This document shows, piece after piece, positions 10,541-22,600 of a stretch of 64,000 nucleotides of DNA; the stretch's first letter is position 1; each line of letters begins with the position of its first letter. The notes under the pieces are model-generated. The model made no database searches. It was not told the origin of the DNA and worked only from the letters and a program-made list of their open reading frames with translations. The translations under genes were made by a program, and so were the position numbers. The stretch is from Eupeodes corollae (taxonomy: Eukaryota > Arthropoda > Insecta > Diptera > Syrphidae), in NCBI RefSeq assembly GCF_945859685.1, contig NC_079147.1, forward strand, positions 99,688,315-99,752,314. Reading direction: 5' to 3'.

Positions 10541-10660
10541 ACGATTATGTTGGTAAATTTAGCCTTGATGCGGATTGTCGTGATGCGCTAGCTCACACTG
10601 TTGAAAGTTCAAGGAAACCTTCGAGACTTTTGTCCGAAAAATCTGTTTGATGTGGATAAG

Positions 10661-13242
10661 GAACAGCTCTACAAATTTATTAAAACTCGAATGGCGTACA
10701 GAAATGGAATACTAACTTTAACGTGCTGTTTGTGTCTCATTATTTAAATGTTTGCTATTTATTCATATGTTTTGATCATGCTATTCAAATAATTTGTTAT
10801 TCAAAAAATATTTTAATTTTTAACTTTTTAAATTTAATTTTTTGCTTTCGATTAAATGAAATTAATTTTGTCAATCATTACCGATGGTTTTTAAAATCAG
10901 TTAATATTTTTTGTAAAACTAAATTTTAATGTTAATAAATTGTACTCTAAATCTAAATATAATGTTTTTAGATAAAGCCAAATTTATATTTTTTTTAATA
11001 TTAAGAGTTAAAAATGGACTAATTTCTTCAGTTCAATTTTTCCAACAAATCATGAATCTATCAATGTGTCAAAAAAGTTGACTATAACTTATCCCCTTAG
11101 ATTTTTGCTGCTGTTTTTCTGGACTTGCTTATTATTTTGAGAACAAATTACACATGTTAAATTATGTTTTAGTTATTTTTTCCACTTGACTTAGAAACAT
11201 TAACACGGTATTATTCGTTCATAATCATAATAAATACGCCTTGATATACATTTTGACTGGCAGGTGTCGTGACTCAATACATTCTAGTCTCTAAACTCAT
11301 ATAATTTTTTCAAAGCTGGTTAATCTGTCTAAGGACTGCCACCATACCGAATCTGTTAATGTCAATATTAACCTTGCAGTGCATGTATTTTGGTGCTGGT
11401 ACCAAATCTTCTATCAAAAATTCTCCTGGAGCTGCAACTCAAACACAACAACAACAGCTTTGAATTTTCTTTCTCTTAATATTTGACTTACGTGAGTCCA
11501 TTAAATTCAGTTTAAAAAGAAGACTATTGACGTGATTGATTCAATATTTTATACCATTATTTTTACTTTCGTTTTATAAATTAAATAATATTGTTCAAGG
11601 TTGGAATTGACTAGGGTTTTGTTTTATCGATAAGGACCAAAGGTTTATGTTGTGCATAACCTAAATTAAGAAGGTTGCTTTTCGATAAAATAAATAAAAC
11701 TGGTAAGATAATTTCATAGACTGAGCTTAGTGGTTCTAAAGCTATGAACACAAGTTGAATAGAAAATATACCTAAGAAGTATACCTGTAAGTTTTCATCA
11801 AGAGAAGGTGAGTTAATGTTTTTGAATGAGAAAATTACTCTTTCAGTAACAATTTTTGACGGCAGTCGGAATAAATAAGTAAACAAAATAAAATTTATTT
11901 TGAAAAATGAAAAATGTTCAAAAGCAACATTTCTTGTATGCAGAACGGATGCACCTGTCTTCCCGTAATTGCAGTTGAAGGTGAATTTTTGGGAAAATAA
12001 GATATTTCTTGGAAAAGAAATTCTTTCCTTCCGCGTGGCACTAACAGGTATTTTTTAACAGACATGTTTTGAAATAGCTTTGACGTGAGTTTACATAACT
12101 CACAATATTGTATTATGTAAGTTATATGTAATAGGTATGTAGTGTTTGTTTTAAAAATATATGAAGGAAATACTTCTACGGAATGATTTAAAATTGTAAT
12201 GTAAACCATTTTAATTCTTTTAAGATCTTTATTTATTTAATAAAGTTTTCTTGAAATATGAGAACTTTGCCCTTGGGAACTAACCAATTATTGATTGAAT
12301 TCAAGGAATATGAATCGAGACGTTAAACCAATTGAGCAGTATTTATAACAATAAAGTTTTATGTGGATATGGAGGCAATTAAATAGTTAGTTACTTTAAA
12401 ATAATTTCAATTTTGGTACTAATAATATCTCCAATAGCACATATTTTGAGTAGTTTTCAAAAATTCCAATAAATGATTGTAAGTGATGAATCTCAACTTG
12501 GTAACAACTTTATTTTTGGAAGTAGTCCTTCCGCGATTGTGCGACTTAAAACCGCTCGACTACTTTTTATAGAGCTCTGTCAAGGCATTGGCTTATGTCA
12601 ACAGAGCAGAAACCAAGCTAACATTGACAACAGATTTTTTTGAAAAACTATTGAGAAATACGACTGATCAGATGGACTATGTTCCTCATAGCCGGAGTGG
12701 AGATTTTTCGAATATCATATTTAAAAAAAAAAAGCCACACCAGTTGAAATACACCCAATATACGTATTAGTTTGTAAACGTCATGTTGGTTAAAAAAATA
12801 CCACCTATACATAAACGAATAACACAATTTTAATATATACATATGTACATATTTCAATTTATTTAATTTAATTTTTTTAATGTGTATTTTTATTCGTAAA
12901 TGACATTTTTTTCACTACTAAACATAAAAATAAACAAAATTAATTGATTATTATATTATATACTAACTTGTGGTCTTCTCTCAATTTTACAACACGTTGT
13001 AACGCATAAGTTAGAATTAATTCAAAATCTAAATTTGAAAAGCTCTTAGTGATGGTGTTTAAGCAATTTATACAAAATACTAATAAATTAAAATTTAAAT
13101 GACGTAGTGTGAATTCAATGTGATTTTTTCATTTCTTTGGAATAATTTAAAGGGTGTTCTGACCTTCAATAAATTTTAAAGCTAATTTTTCGGTATATTT
13201 ATATTTGCTTGCCATAGACATTTATTATCTATGTTTTAATTT
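10661..13242. other. AT-rich, no gene recognised
   Basis: Very AT-rich with many homopolymer runs. Minus-strand open frames at 11611-11886 and 11895-12209 have low-complexity composition and no motif, and I do not call them genes. Confidence 0.45.
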
Positions 13243-13645
13243 CCCTAGAATCTAAATGAAAGATTTCTTAAGACATGTCTGTGTGTTCGTGTACACGTAC
13301 GTTCGTACGTCCATACGTTCGGAAAGCTTTTTTCGTCAGTACAGAGCCAGTAGAGATATCGACTTCAATTACATTTTGTTATACAAATATGTAAAAATAC
13401 AAAAAGATGCAGAAAGGACTCTTGGAGTGGGTGGTTTTTTAACACAACAATTTAAAAAAATTAGAACTTTTTGGTTAACCTAAAATATCTTACATATCAA
13501 TAAGGCTAGCGACTTGAATTCTCACCTCGAGTATTTAAAAAATGAGATTTTATCTCAAAAATTAATTTATGCAACAGAGAAAAACGTATTTGACAACTGA
13601 TAAATTAAAAAAATAATTGAAGTGATGGATTTTTTATATAAGAAA
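13243..13645 (+). repeat. ~1-kb GTAC/ACGT repeat, copy a (partial)
   Basis: Begins inside the consensus at CCCTAGAATCTAAATGAAAG, then ATGTCTGTGTG, the GTACACGTACGTTCGTACGT block (13291-13310), the TTTTTTCGTC block, GTAGAGATATCGACTTCAA, and TTTTGGTTAACCTAAAATATC. It lacks both outer ends. It is non-coding; the open frame through it comes from the ACGT repetition. Confidence 0.8.
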
Positions 13646-13649
13646 CTAG

Positions 13650-14045
13650 CTGACCCGGCCACGCGTGTAGTAAACTATTTTTACACATATGCAATTTGTA
13701 AAAAAAAAACATGGCGACAATAATATTTAAGATTTTGATTAATATAAATACTTTTAATGTAGCATTAATCCATGCACAATATTTTTTGGTCTTGAGACTA
13801 ATATCTATACATGGCAAAATCTTGACGAATTTTAAACTGTAACCTTCTGAAGGGTAAGACAGAATCTGACGGTATAATTCGAAAACGTGATAACATTAAA
13901 TTAATTTCGTCAACTTCAACATTTTTGGCTGCCACAATAGCCCGATTAATAATGCAGAAATTTTCAGTTTTATGTATTGCGTATTTGGTTGTATAATGTT
14001 TAATTAATAACTCAGTCTAAGTAACACGTGGCCGGCTATGCCTAC
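13650..14045. repeat. Possible short inverted-end element
   Basis: CCGGCCACGCGTGTAGTAAAC near 13655 and, inverted, CCGGCCACGTGTTACTTAGAC near 14035 face each other. They share about 15 of 20 bases with a 2-base gap and enclose ~390 bp of AT-rich DNA with no coding sign. It could be a small MITE or chance similarity of two GC-rich spots; no target duplication was identified. Confidence 0.3.
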
Positions 14046-16715
14046 ACCAAAAATTGTAAAAGTAGAATTTACTGTACTAAAAAAATTAAATGTAACCTAT
14101 ACTTTAGCCTCAGCAACATCTGCTATTAAATCTTAGCTTATATGAAACGTTTGGAAGTTTGACATAACCCGTGCTTTTTTGGCATTCCATAAATATACTA
14201 ATAGTCTAGTTTAAAATTCCAAAGAAAACCCAGGGGCAGTAGCCAGATTTTTGTATTTAAATATTGATACAACTAAAAGAAGAGTTGTCAGAATAATAAT
14301 AAAAAAAAACACAAATAGAAGAAAGTTTTGTGAAAATTAAAAATTAAAAATAACTTTAGCAAAAAAAAGCTTAATAAAACTAATAAAATTAACAATTTTC
14401 AAGAAACAATGGTAACAAAACATCTGAAAATTGAGATTCTAGACTACTACATTAACATGTGGTGTTGAAGTGAGCTTGAAGCTCACCTCAATTCTTTATA
14501 TACCTAAATCGACTTGAAATGAGCTTGATTCGACTCGATTCCGGTAGGGGATCAGATTCGAATCAAAATTTTTGAAAAAAAAACAGAGTTGGTTTCACAG
14601 ATAATCTGTTTATGTGCATGTTTGTGTACAAAAAATATAGTTTTCTTTTAAAAATATAAAAACAAAAATTGCACATGGAGTAGGTAGCATATTCTTATAT
14701 GGTGCTGAACTATTAATTTCTTCATGGTTTAGCACGAATCAAACTATCTAAATTACCTTTTCTTTTTTTTCTCTAGCAAAATAAGCCCAGTTTGTCCATT
14801 TGATTTTTGTTTCCCATTGGAAAATACATGATTCCAAATGCAAAACTACTCAACGAACACAGCCATTGAGATACAAACATTTGAAAACGAAATCACATAA
14901 GATCTATTCGAGCTTTTATCGGCAATATTCATACTGCGGATATTGTTTTTGTTATTCGTGTAAAATCCTACTATACTATTGATAGATTTTCCAGCAAAAC
15001 ACGGGTATAGTATCATCAATTGAATACTTACTCAATCCAGTCAACAGATGTCGCCATCTGTTAGAATCGTTTGGTGACTGTCAAATTATAGACAGATAAT
15101 TTACAATAAAATAATATTGCGATCATAAATTGAGATGAAAGCTTTCCTATCTTTCAAGTTGGATCAAACTGCAAACTGTGCACGAATTTGATTAAAATTG
15201 TTTAAAGAGTCCATTGCTGATATACATCGTGACAGGTAATTAAAATATAATGTTCGATTCAAATATTTCAGCAATTGATGAAGATATTGACTTTTTTATT
15301 ACTTTGTGCTAAATTGTGTTGTTAGCGAAGAATAACTTCCTTAGAAAAATCGAATCGGTAAACTTTTATAAAATGATGATTTTGTGATTTAAAAAATCGG
15401 TTTTCGGGTGTCGGGAACATAAACAAATATTCAAATCAAACTCATTTTATCATATGTAAAATATTGTTGCTTATTTTTAGGTAATGCTTTAGAAAATTTA
15501 GATTCACAATTTTTATTTAGAAAATGCGAACAATTGCAAAAACAACAAACAACTGATTAAAAAAGGCTTTAGAGTATTATAAGAACAAGGAAAGATATTT
15601 AGTTCAAATTTTCTTATCTCACATAAAATATTCTAATAAATATTTTGTAAGGTTTAAACAAAATTGACACACTGGCCTATTTTCTTCTCGGTTTTATTAC
15701 CTTTAATAATAAACATTTAGCAATTTTTATTTTTCTGAAATTTTTTTTAAATTCCTTGATTTTACCTTTTTTCGTAGTAAAAACATAAAATTCTGATACA
15801 TTTATAAAAAAAAACACCCTATTTATGATCTTATACGGTTTTGTTTTTCAGCAATTATATTCATGTATTGTAAACGATTGAATATAAATTATGAAATTTC
15901 AAATTGTATATTCCGTTAAAATTTCCAATTTTTTATTTTTATCAACGGAACATCGAATAAATCAGATGCTAAATCATTTCGAGATGCCATATGGTAAATA
16001 AAAATAAAATGTTTTATACTTTTGTCAGAATATTTTTGTTTTTGTTTATAGGGTTATTAGTTTATATTACTTGATTATTAGTCACGCATAAAATTATTGA
16101 TCTTTTTTTTATTACTTATAGTAAAAAATTCAAATCCATGCCGAAAATACTTTTTTCGATCGTAAATAAACAAATAAAGAGAAATGTATGGAATCTTTTT
16201 TAAACATATGAATACACAAATATTGTAAGCATATTCTGCCCCTTTATCTATTTATATGTTTATTTTAAATTGGAAAACAAAAATACATTTTCCAAAGCAA
16301 TCTTTATGTTAACATAGATAGAATACTGTGCGGGAGAGAATTAATAGAACATTGTGCATTTGTTTGATACATTTTTATATTATTGTAAAGAAATAAGAAA
16401 GCAACAAACTTATTTAAGATAATTTCGTTTAATTTCTTCTGGTATTAGGTTTGAAAATTCTATTTTGTAATAAATATAATCAGTGGCCTTGTGGTAGATC
16501 CTTTCACTTTCCGAAAATTCCTAACTCAAACATTTTTGTCTAGGTTGTTTTTTATCCACATTTTTGTGAAATGAAACCAAATCTGTCTGGCGTTTTTGGT
16601 GGAGTTTAATTTTTTGAAGATAAATACTGTCAGTTGATCAATTTTCATTTTTACTTAAAGTTAACAATAATATTTTAAATATGATGAACTAAGGTTTATA
16701 GTCCATACTTTTATT
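14046..16715. other. AT-rich, no gene recognised
   Basis: No domain, no repeat shared with the rest of the window, and no long frame. A small inverted repeat ACAGATG-TCGC-CATCTGT lies near 15044-15061. Confidence 0.45.
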
Positions 16716-17795
16716 TTAAACTTCCCATAGGAAGTTATTGTAATGGGTCCGATTAGTCAAATTGAAAATAACGTTCGTACGTCCGTACGTCTGTACGTTC
16801 GCTACGTTTTTTTCGTCGTCCATACCTCAAGAACCAGAAGACATTTCGACTTTAAATACATTTTGTTAGACAGATTATAATGCAGAAAGGCCTCTCAAAA
16901 AAATTGCGTGGGTAGTTTTTTTACCGTAGCAGTTTAAAAAAATGGTTAAAATTTTGGGTAACCCAAAATATCTCATGAACTAATAACGCTAAAGACTTTA
17001 ACTAAATTTTATATTATGTATTGTAAAGTGATACCAAACAAGTATATTTGTAAACTCGAAAATGTTACGAATACAAAATGGTCTTATCTCCAAAATAAAT
17101 TCGTGCAATAAACATAAAAGTAAAATAACATTTTTAACATTTGGTAAGATTTTGAGTAAAAGCGAATTGACATTCTTTTTTTTACAAATAAAAACCTAAA
17201 AAAGCATTACTCAAAGTTGGTAAAATTGAATTTCGACTCAAATATCTTTTCAAAAATGTTAAACTATGGCTTCCAGCTAATTTGCACTCATAAGAAATAT
17301 TGTTTTCAACATTCCGAAAAAAACAATACTAAAACTTGGTAAAAATTTACTCTCGACTCAAATAGCTTTTCAAAAATTAAATGAAATATTGTCTTCAATT
17401 TTTTTTTATTTCACAGAAAATCTTGTTTTCGATATTTAGTAGATTTTTTATAAAAATCCAACAGTCCGTTTTTTCATAAAAAAATGTAATCTAGAAGAAT
17501 AGAACGCAATTTGGTAACAATTGATGTTCGGTTCTTGATATCTCTCAAATTAATTAATTCATCCGATTTGTAAAAATTTAAAAAAATGCTACTAAAATTG
17601 TTAAAAATTTGTTTTCGACTAAAAATCTATTTAACAAAACTACATTTTCAAACTAAACTATTTCTTTATATGAAAACTGTTGTTGGTAATTTTAAAATGT
17701 GTTTCGAATAATTCAACTAACAACTTTTTTAATTCTACTCTACAAACTTTTAAGCAAGACAAACGGACAGACAGACTCTTTTTAAGATTTTGAGT
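16716..17795 (+). repeat. ~1-kb GTAC/ACGT repeat, copy b
   Basis: Starts ACTTCCCATAGGAAGTTATT, with a short palindromic core, then the AATGGGTCCGATT block. A deletion removes the CATTTCTCGACG part. The GTTCGTACGTCCGTACGTC block lies near 16773-16800. Then come the CAAGAACCAGAAGA block and the long AAAA/TTTT-rich body with TTTCGACTCAAATA repeated. It ends GCAAGACAAACGGACAGACAG near 17775 and abuts copy c head to tail. Confidence 0.85.
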
Positions 17796-18870
17796 CAATA
17801 TTTTTATTTTTAACTTTCCATAGGAAGTTATTGTAATGGGTCCGATTTGTCAAATTGAAAATTTTGACATTTCTCGACGTTTCAAGGTTCCTAGAGTCGA
17901 AATAAAATATTTTTAGAAAGATGTCTGTGCTAGCGTGTGTACGTACGTTTGTACGTCCGTACGTCCGTACGTTCGCAACGTTTTTTTTCGTCGTCCATAG
18001 ATCAAGAACCAGAAGAGATATCGATTTCAAATAAATTTTTTTATACAGATAATAAGACAAAAAGATGCAGAAAGGGCTCTCAAGAAAATTGCGTGGGAGG
18101 TTTTTTTACCATAGCAGTTTGAAAAAACGGTGAAAGTTTTGGTTAACTCTAAATATCTTACGAACCAACAACGGTAGAGACTTGAATTAAATTGTATATA
18201 ATTAATAATTATCAAAGAAGTATATTTTTTGAAAAGAATCCATCTAACGGTTTTTTTTATAAATCAAAAAAACTGAAAAAAAATTTGTCACCGCCAAAAT
18301 TTTACGACTTAAATATGATTTCATCTCCAAAACAATTTTGTGCAACGAAAAACAATGTTTTTCTAATAAAATTTTGAGAAAAATCGAATCGACAGTTTTT
18401 TTTTATAAAAAATAAAATCTAAAAAAAATATTACTCAAAGTTGGTAAAAATTGAATATCGATTCCAATATCTTTTCAAAAACTTAAAATTTAGGGACCAA
18501 ACTTATTTTATCTTATAAGAAATATTGTTTTCAACATTTTGAAAAATTTTGAAAAAAAATCGAAAACCTACAAAAAATGTATAAAAGGTGGTAAAAATTT
18601 ACTTTCGACTCAAATATCTTTTCAAAAATTAAAAATATTGTCTACAAACTTATTTTATTTCACAGAAAATATTGTTTTCGATATTCAGTAATTTTTATAT
18701 AAAAATCCAACAGTCCGTTTTTTCACACAAAATAAAATCTACAAAAATAGTGCGCAAATTTGGTAAAAATTGATACGAGTACATATAGATAAACTTTTAA
18801 GCAAGACAAATCGACAGACGTGATGGGAAGTTATTAGTGTGGGTTGCATCCCAGCCTCTTTTTTCTCAAG
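17796..18870 (+). repeat. ~1-kb GTAC/ACGT repeat, copy c (full length)
   Basis: The most complete plus-strand copy. It starts AACTTTCCATAGGAAGTTAT near 17811, has the ACGT block at 17937-17975, and ends GATGGGAAGTTATTAGTGTG plus GGTTGCATCCCAGCC near 18820-18860. The start (GGAAGTTATTGTAATGGGTC) and the end (GGAAGTTATTAGTGTGGGTT) are similar in direct, not inverted, orientation. No gene and no transposase, so it is non-autonomous or satellite-like. I cannot assign a family name. Confidence 0.85.
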
Positions 18871-19139
18871 ATATTAGAGTAGAAAATCAATTTTTACAAA
18901 TTTTTAGTAGTATTTATTTAAGTGTGTATTCAATTTAATTAAAATTATTTCAAATGTCAAAAGCGTTATTAAAAATCTTAACAAAAATGGAAGTACATAA
19001 TTTCGTACGTCGGTACGTTTGGGATATCTATTTTGATACAGATCGTATCTTGAAAGCCATAATAAATATTTACGTTAAATATATTGGGTCAAAATTTAAA
19101 ACCATTTAGTAAAATGTTAAAGCAAGTATAAGTATTTAC

Positions 19140-19605
19140 AATCCATTTTACCAGGTTTGGTTAGTGCTATAATGCAAGACGCTATGAAGAAGGCAAACAT
19201 CAGGTGGAATAACATCACCACGTGTCAGGTCAAGAAAAACTCTGGCCTACACGAGATTTAAAGCGCTAATAAGCTCGATAATCGGTGTCATCACCCGGCA
19301 CTGTCTAATAGGAACACACACCACGCGGCTAGGCGTATTTTCTATTCACTTTTGCAGAAGCTATGTGTAAAAAAGTTCTTCACCTCCTCTGTACATGCCC
19401 TGCTTTAGCTCAAAACCGAAAAAATTACCTAAGAGAATACTTCTATAATGATCATATATAATCTGTCTCTCACGTTTCTTAAGGGACTCAAACTGGTTTC
19501 ATTGAGCTTAGAAAAAAGCCTCAAGATTTATGTGGTATCACAATGGGAAATTAAACTGACTTTGGTGTGTGTCCTCTTTCGTCACGAACAGCCCCTTTAA
19601 CCTTA
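19140..19605 (+). mobile_element. LOA/R1-like LINE, C-terminal and 3' fragment
   Basis: Plus strand reads LISSIIGVITRHCLIGTHTT near 19270-19325, then RLGV. Further on are CTCPALAQNRKNYLREY blocks near 19395-19440. These correspond to the region after RNase H in RNase-H-bearing LINEs (L-x-G-x-x-T-G-H-C then a cysteine cluster). The 3' untranslated part (AAGGGACTCAAACTGGT, GCCTCAAG, ATTAAACTG) reappears inverted at 62330-62420, so both belong to one family. Short and broken. Confidence 0.65.
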
Positions 19606-19630
19606 CCTAGTAAATTGCTAAATATTTAAA

Positions 19631-22600
19631 AACTTACTTACTTAAGGTGGCGCTACAGTCCTGTGTGAACTAGGGCCTCACCCAACAAACTTCTCCATCT
19701 AGCTCGGTCCCTAGCTAGATGTCTCCAGTTTCGCGCTCCAAGTTGGGTGAGGTCACCTTCCACTTGTGCGCGCCACCTGATCCGCGGTCTTCCTCTACTG
19801 CGCTGTCCTGTGGGTGCGGATTCGAAGACTTTCCGGGCCGGAGCATTGGTTTCCATGCGCTCTACGTGACCCAGCCATCTTAGTCGTTGGACTTTTACTC
19901 TTCTTGCTAAGTCTACGTCGCTGTACAGCCCGTACAGTTCGTCGTTCCATCTTCTCCTCCACTCCCCTTCGATGCATACGGGACCGTAGATCACACGAAG
20001 AACTTTTCTCTCGAAGCGACCCAAGGTGCTTTCATCCGCTTTTGTCATGGTCCATGCTTCTGCACCGTATAGCAGGACGGGGATGATAAGGGTCTTATAT
20101 AACAACACTTTGGTCCCTCGAGAGAGGACATTACTACTCAATTGCTTTCTTAGTCCAAAGAAACAGCGGTTAGCAAGAGTTATTCTGCGTTTGGTCTCAG
20201 CGCTGGTGTTGTTTTCTGCGTTTACAGCGGAGCCTAGGTAGACGAAGTCCTTGACTACCTCAAAGGTACGTCTGTCGATTGTGACGTTTTGACCAAAACG
20301 TCGGTGTTGTATGTCCTTTCTAGACGACAGCATGTACTTTGTTTTGCCCTCATTAACCGTTAAACCCATTTTTGCCGCCTCTGCCTCAATACTCACAAAA
20401 GCCCCATTGACATCACGCTGAGTTCTTCCGATTATGTCAATGTCATCAGCATATGCCAGTAATTGGACAGACTTTTGAAAGATAGTGCCTCTAGTGTTGA
20501 CGTGTGAGCTCTGCACTATTCTTTCAAGCACGATGTTAAAAAAATCGCATGACAGCGCATCACCTTGTCTAAAACCTTTTTTGACATCAAAAGGTTCTGT
20601 TAAGTTGTTTCCAACCTTTATGGAGCAGCGTGAATTCTCCATGGTCATCCTGCACAAACGGACGAGTTTGGCAGGGATGCCAAAACTAGACATGGCTCTA
20701 TACAGCTCGTCCCTGTAGATGCTGTCATATGCGGCCTTGAAATCGATGAAAAGATGGTGGGTGTCGATTTGGTGCTCTTGAGTTTTTTCCAGGATCTGCC
20801 GTAATGTGAATATTTGATCAACTGTGGACTTTCCTGGTCTAAAACCACACTGATAAGGACCTATCAGGTTGTTGACGATGGGCTTTAGACGTTGACATAT
20901 TATGGCAGAGAAGATTTTATAGGCGATGTTAAGTAGACTTATTCCTATATAGTTGGTGCAGTTTAGAGGGTCTCCTTTTTTCAGGATCGGGCAAACAATA
21001 CTGAGGTTCCATTCATCGGGCATGTTTTCTTCCGACCATATCTTACAGATAAGTTGGTGCATGCTCCTAACCAACTTATCTCCAGCTGCTTTAAAGAGCT
21101 CGGCATTCAAGCCATCTGCTCCAGCGGCTTTATTAGACTTCAACTTAGATATGGCAATCTTTACTTCGTCTAAGTCGGGAGGACGGGATTGTTGGCTTTC
21201 GTCGTCTATATCGAATGGGTCATCCTGCCTGACAGCGGGATTCAGTTCTTCGTCGCCGTTATACAGTCTGCAGAAGTGGTCCTTCCATATCCTCAGCATT
21301 GACTGCGGTTCCACTATGATGTTTCCACTTTCGTCTTTGCAGCCTTCGGTTCTAGGTTTATGTACCTGTGAATTTCGTTTCACCTGTTCATTAAACTTTC
21401 GAATCTCATTCCTGCTTTTATACCTCTCAACATCTTCGACCGCACGCTTCTCATGCCCTCTCTTTTTCCTTCTGAAAAGTCGGCGTTCCTCTCGCCTCTT
21501 CTGCTCATAGAGCTCACGAGCAGCTCTCATCCTTTTATGCAGCGCCGCTTTGCGTGCCTGTTGTTTGGCTGCATTTGCCTGCCGACATTCCTCATCAAAC
21601 CAGGGGTTCCTTGTTGGTGGCTGTTTGAAACCCAGCACATCAGAGGCGGCTTCTCTGATTGCATCTTGGCAATGTTGCCACTGGTTTTCGATACATTGTG
21701 TTGGCGGCAGAGAACTTCGAGAGAGGTTACTTGTCACTCGGTCGGAAAAGGATTTGGCGATCTCTGGCGATTGTAGCCGTTCGACGTTGTTTCTTCTCCC
21801 AGCACCTCCCTGTTTTGCCTTGGGTCTGGAAATCCGAAGTGCTACCCTGGCTACAACGAGGTAGTGGTCCGAGTCGATGTTAGCTCCTCGGAAAGTTCGT
21901 ACATCCATAATGCTGGAAGCGTGTCTGGCGTCGATCGCAATATGGTCAATCTGGTTGACGGTAGATTGATCTGGAGAAGTCCAAGTTCCTTTGTGGATGT
22001 TGAGGTGTGGAAAACGCGTACTGGCTACCATGACGTTTCGCCCCGCAGCAAAATCTATGAGCCTCAATCCATTATCGGAAGTGTTGTCGTGCAGGCTGTT
22101 TTTCCCGATTATTCCACCAAAGATGTCTTCCCTTCCTAGCTTGGCATTAAAATCGCCCAGGACTATTTTAATATCGTAGCTAGGGCACTGCTCATACGTT
22201 TTGTCTAAGAGCTCGAAGAACATATCTTTGGTGTTGTCGTCTTTCTCTTCTGTGGGGGCGTGCGCGCATATCAGGCTAATGTTGCCGAATTTAGCCTTGA
22301 TGCGTATGGTCATGAGGCGCTCATTGATGCACCTATAGCTCAAGACTTCTTGCCTAAGTCTGGCTCCAATGACGAATCTGCATCCAAATAAGCGCTGTTG
22401 GTTTTCGTGGTAGCAGTCACCATAGTAAATATCGCAGTTTTTCATCCTCTTTTTGCCCGGCCCATCCCATCGTATTTCCTGGATGGCGGTGATATCTGCT
22501 TTATATCGTTCTAGGGCCTCCGCTAATTCTTCGGCCGCACGTGGCCTGTTAAGGGACCTAACATTCCACGTGCATATCCGAAGTTCGTTGTCCTTTATTC

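Larger units (their letters stand above)
6385..10660 (-). mobile_element. RTE-type LINE, broken copy with nested insertions
   Basis: One minus-strand element related to the long copy at 19.6-22.9 kb. The 5' part is at 10541-10660 and 9840-10086 (HTYEQCPGYDIKIVL, endonuclease region). Linker and RT parts are at 8718-9480, including ISKLTSNKAAGTDEIAAELF and YQCGFRPEKSTLDQLFTLQQ. RT C-terminal parts are at 6941-7144 (CDFLYMVLERIVQ; the Y-A-D-D box is reduced to EKDDIDII) and 6390-6618 (DLVKDFVYLGTAIN). The pieces join without loss once two insertions are removed: the SINE at 6631-6928 and the TG...CA element at 7145-8717. A third unrelated stretch lies at about 10087-10540. The C-terminal ~160 residues are missing at the 6.4-kb end. 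Many stops: a dead copy. Confidence 0.88.

Noticed and set aside
11611..12209. Two adjacent minus-strand frames as a small gene pair
   Set aside because: AT-biased codons, no motif, no splice-site pattern; they match what random AT-rich DNA gives.
20953..21510. 185-codon plus-strand frame opposite the RTE coding sequence
   Set aside because: It is the antisense shadow of the LINE frame, whose minus-strand reading carries every endonuclease and RT motif.
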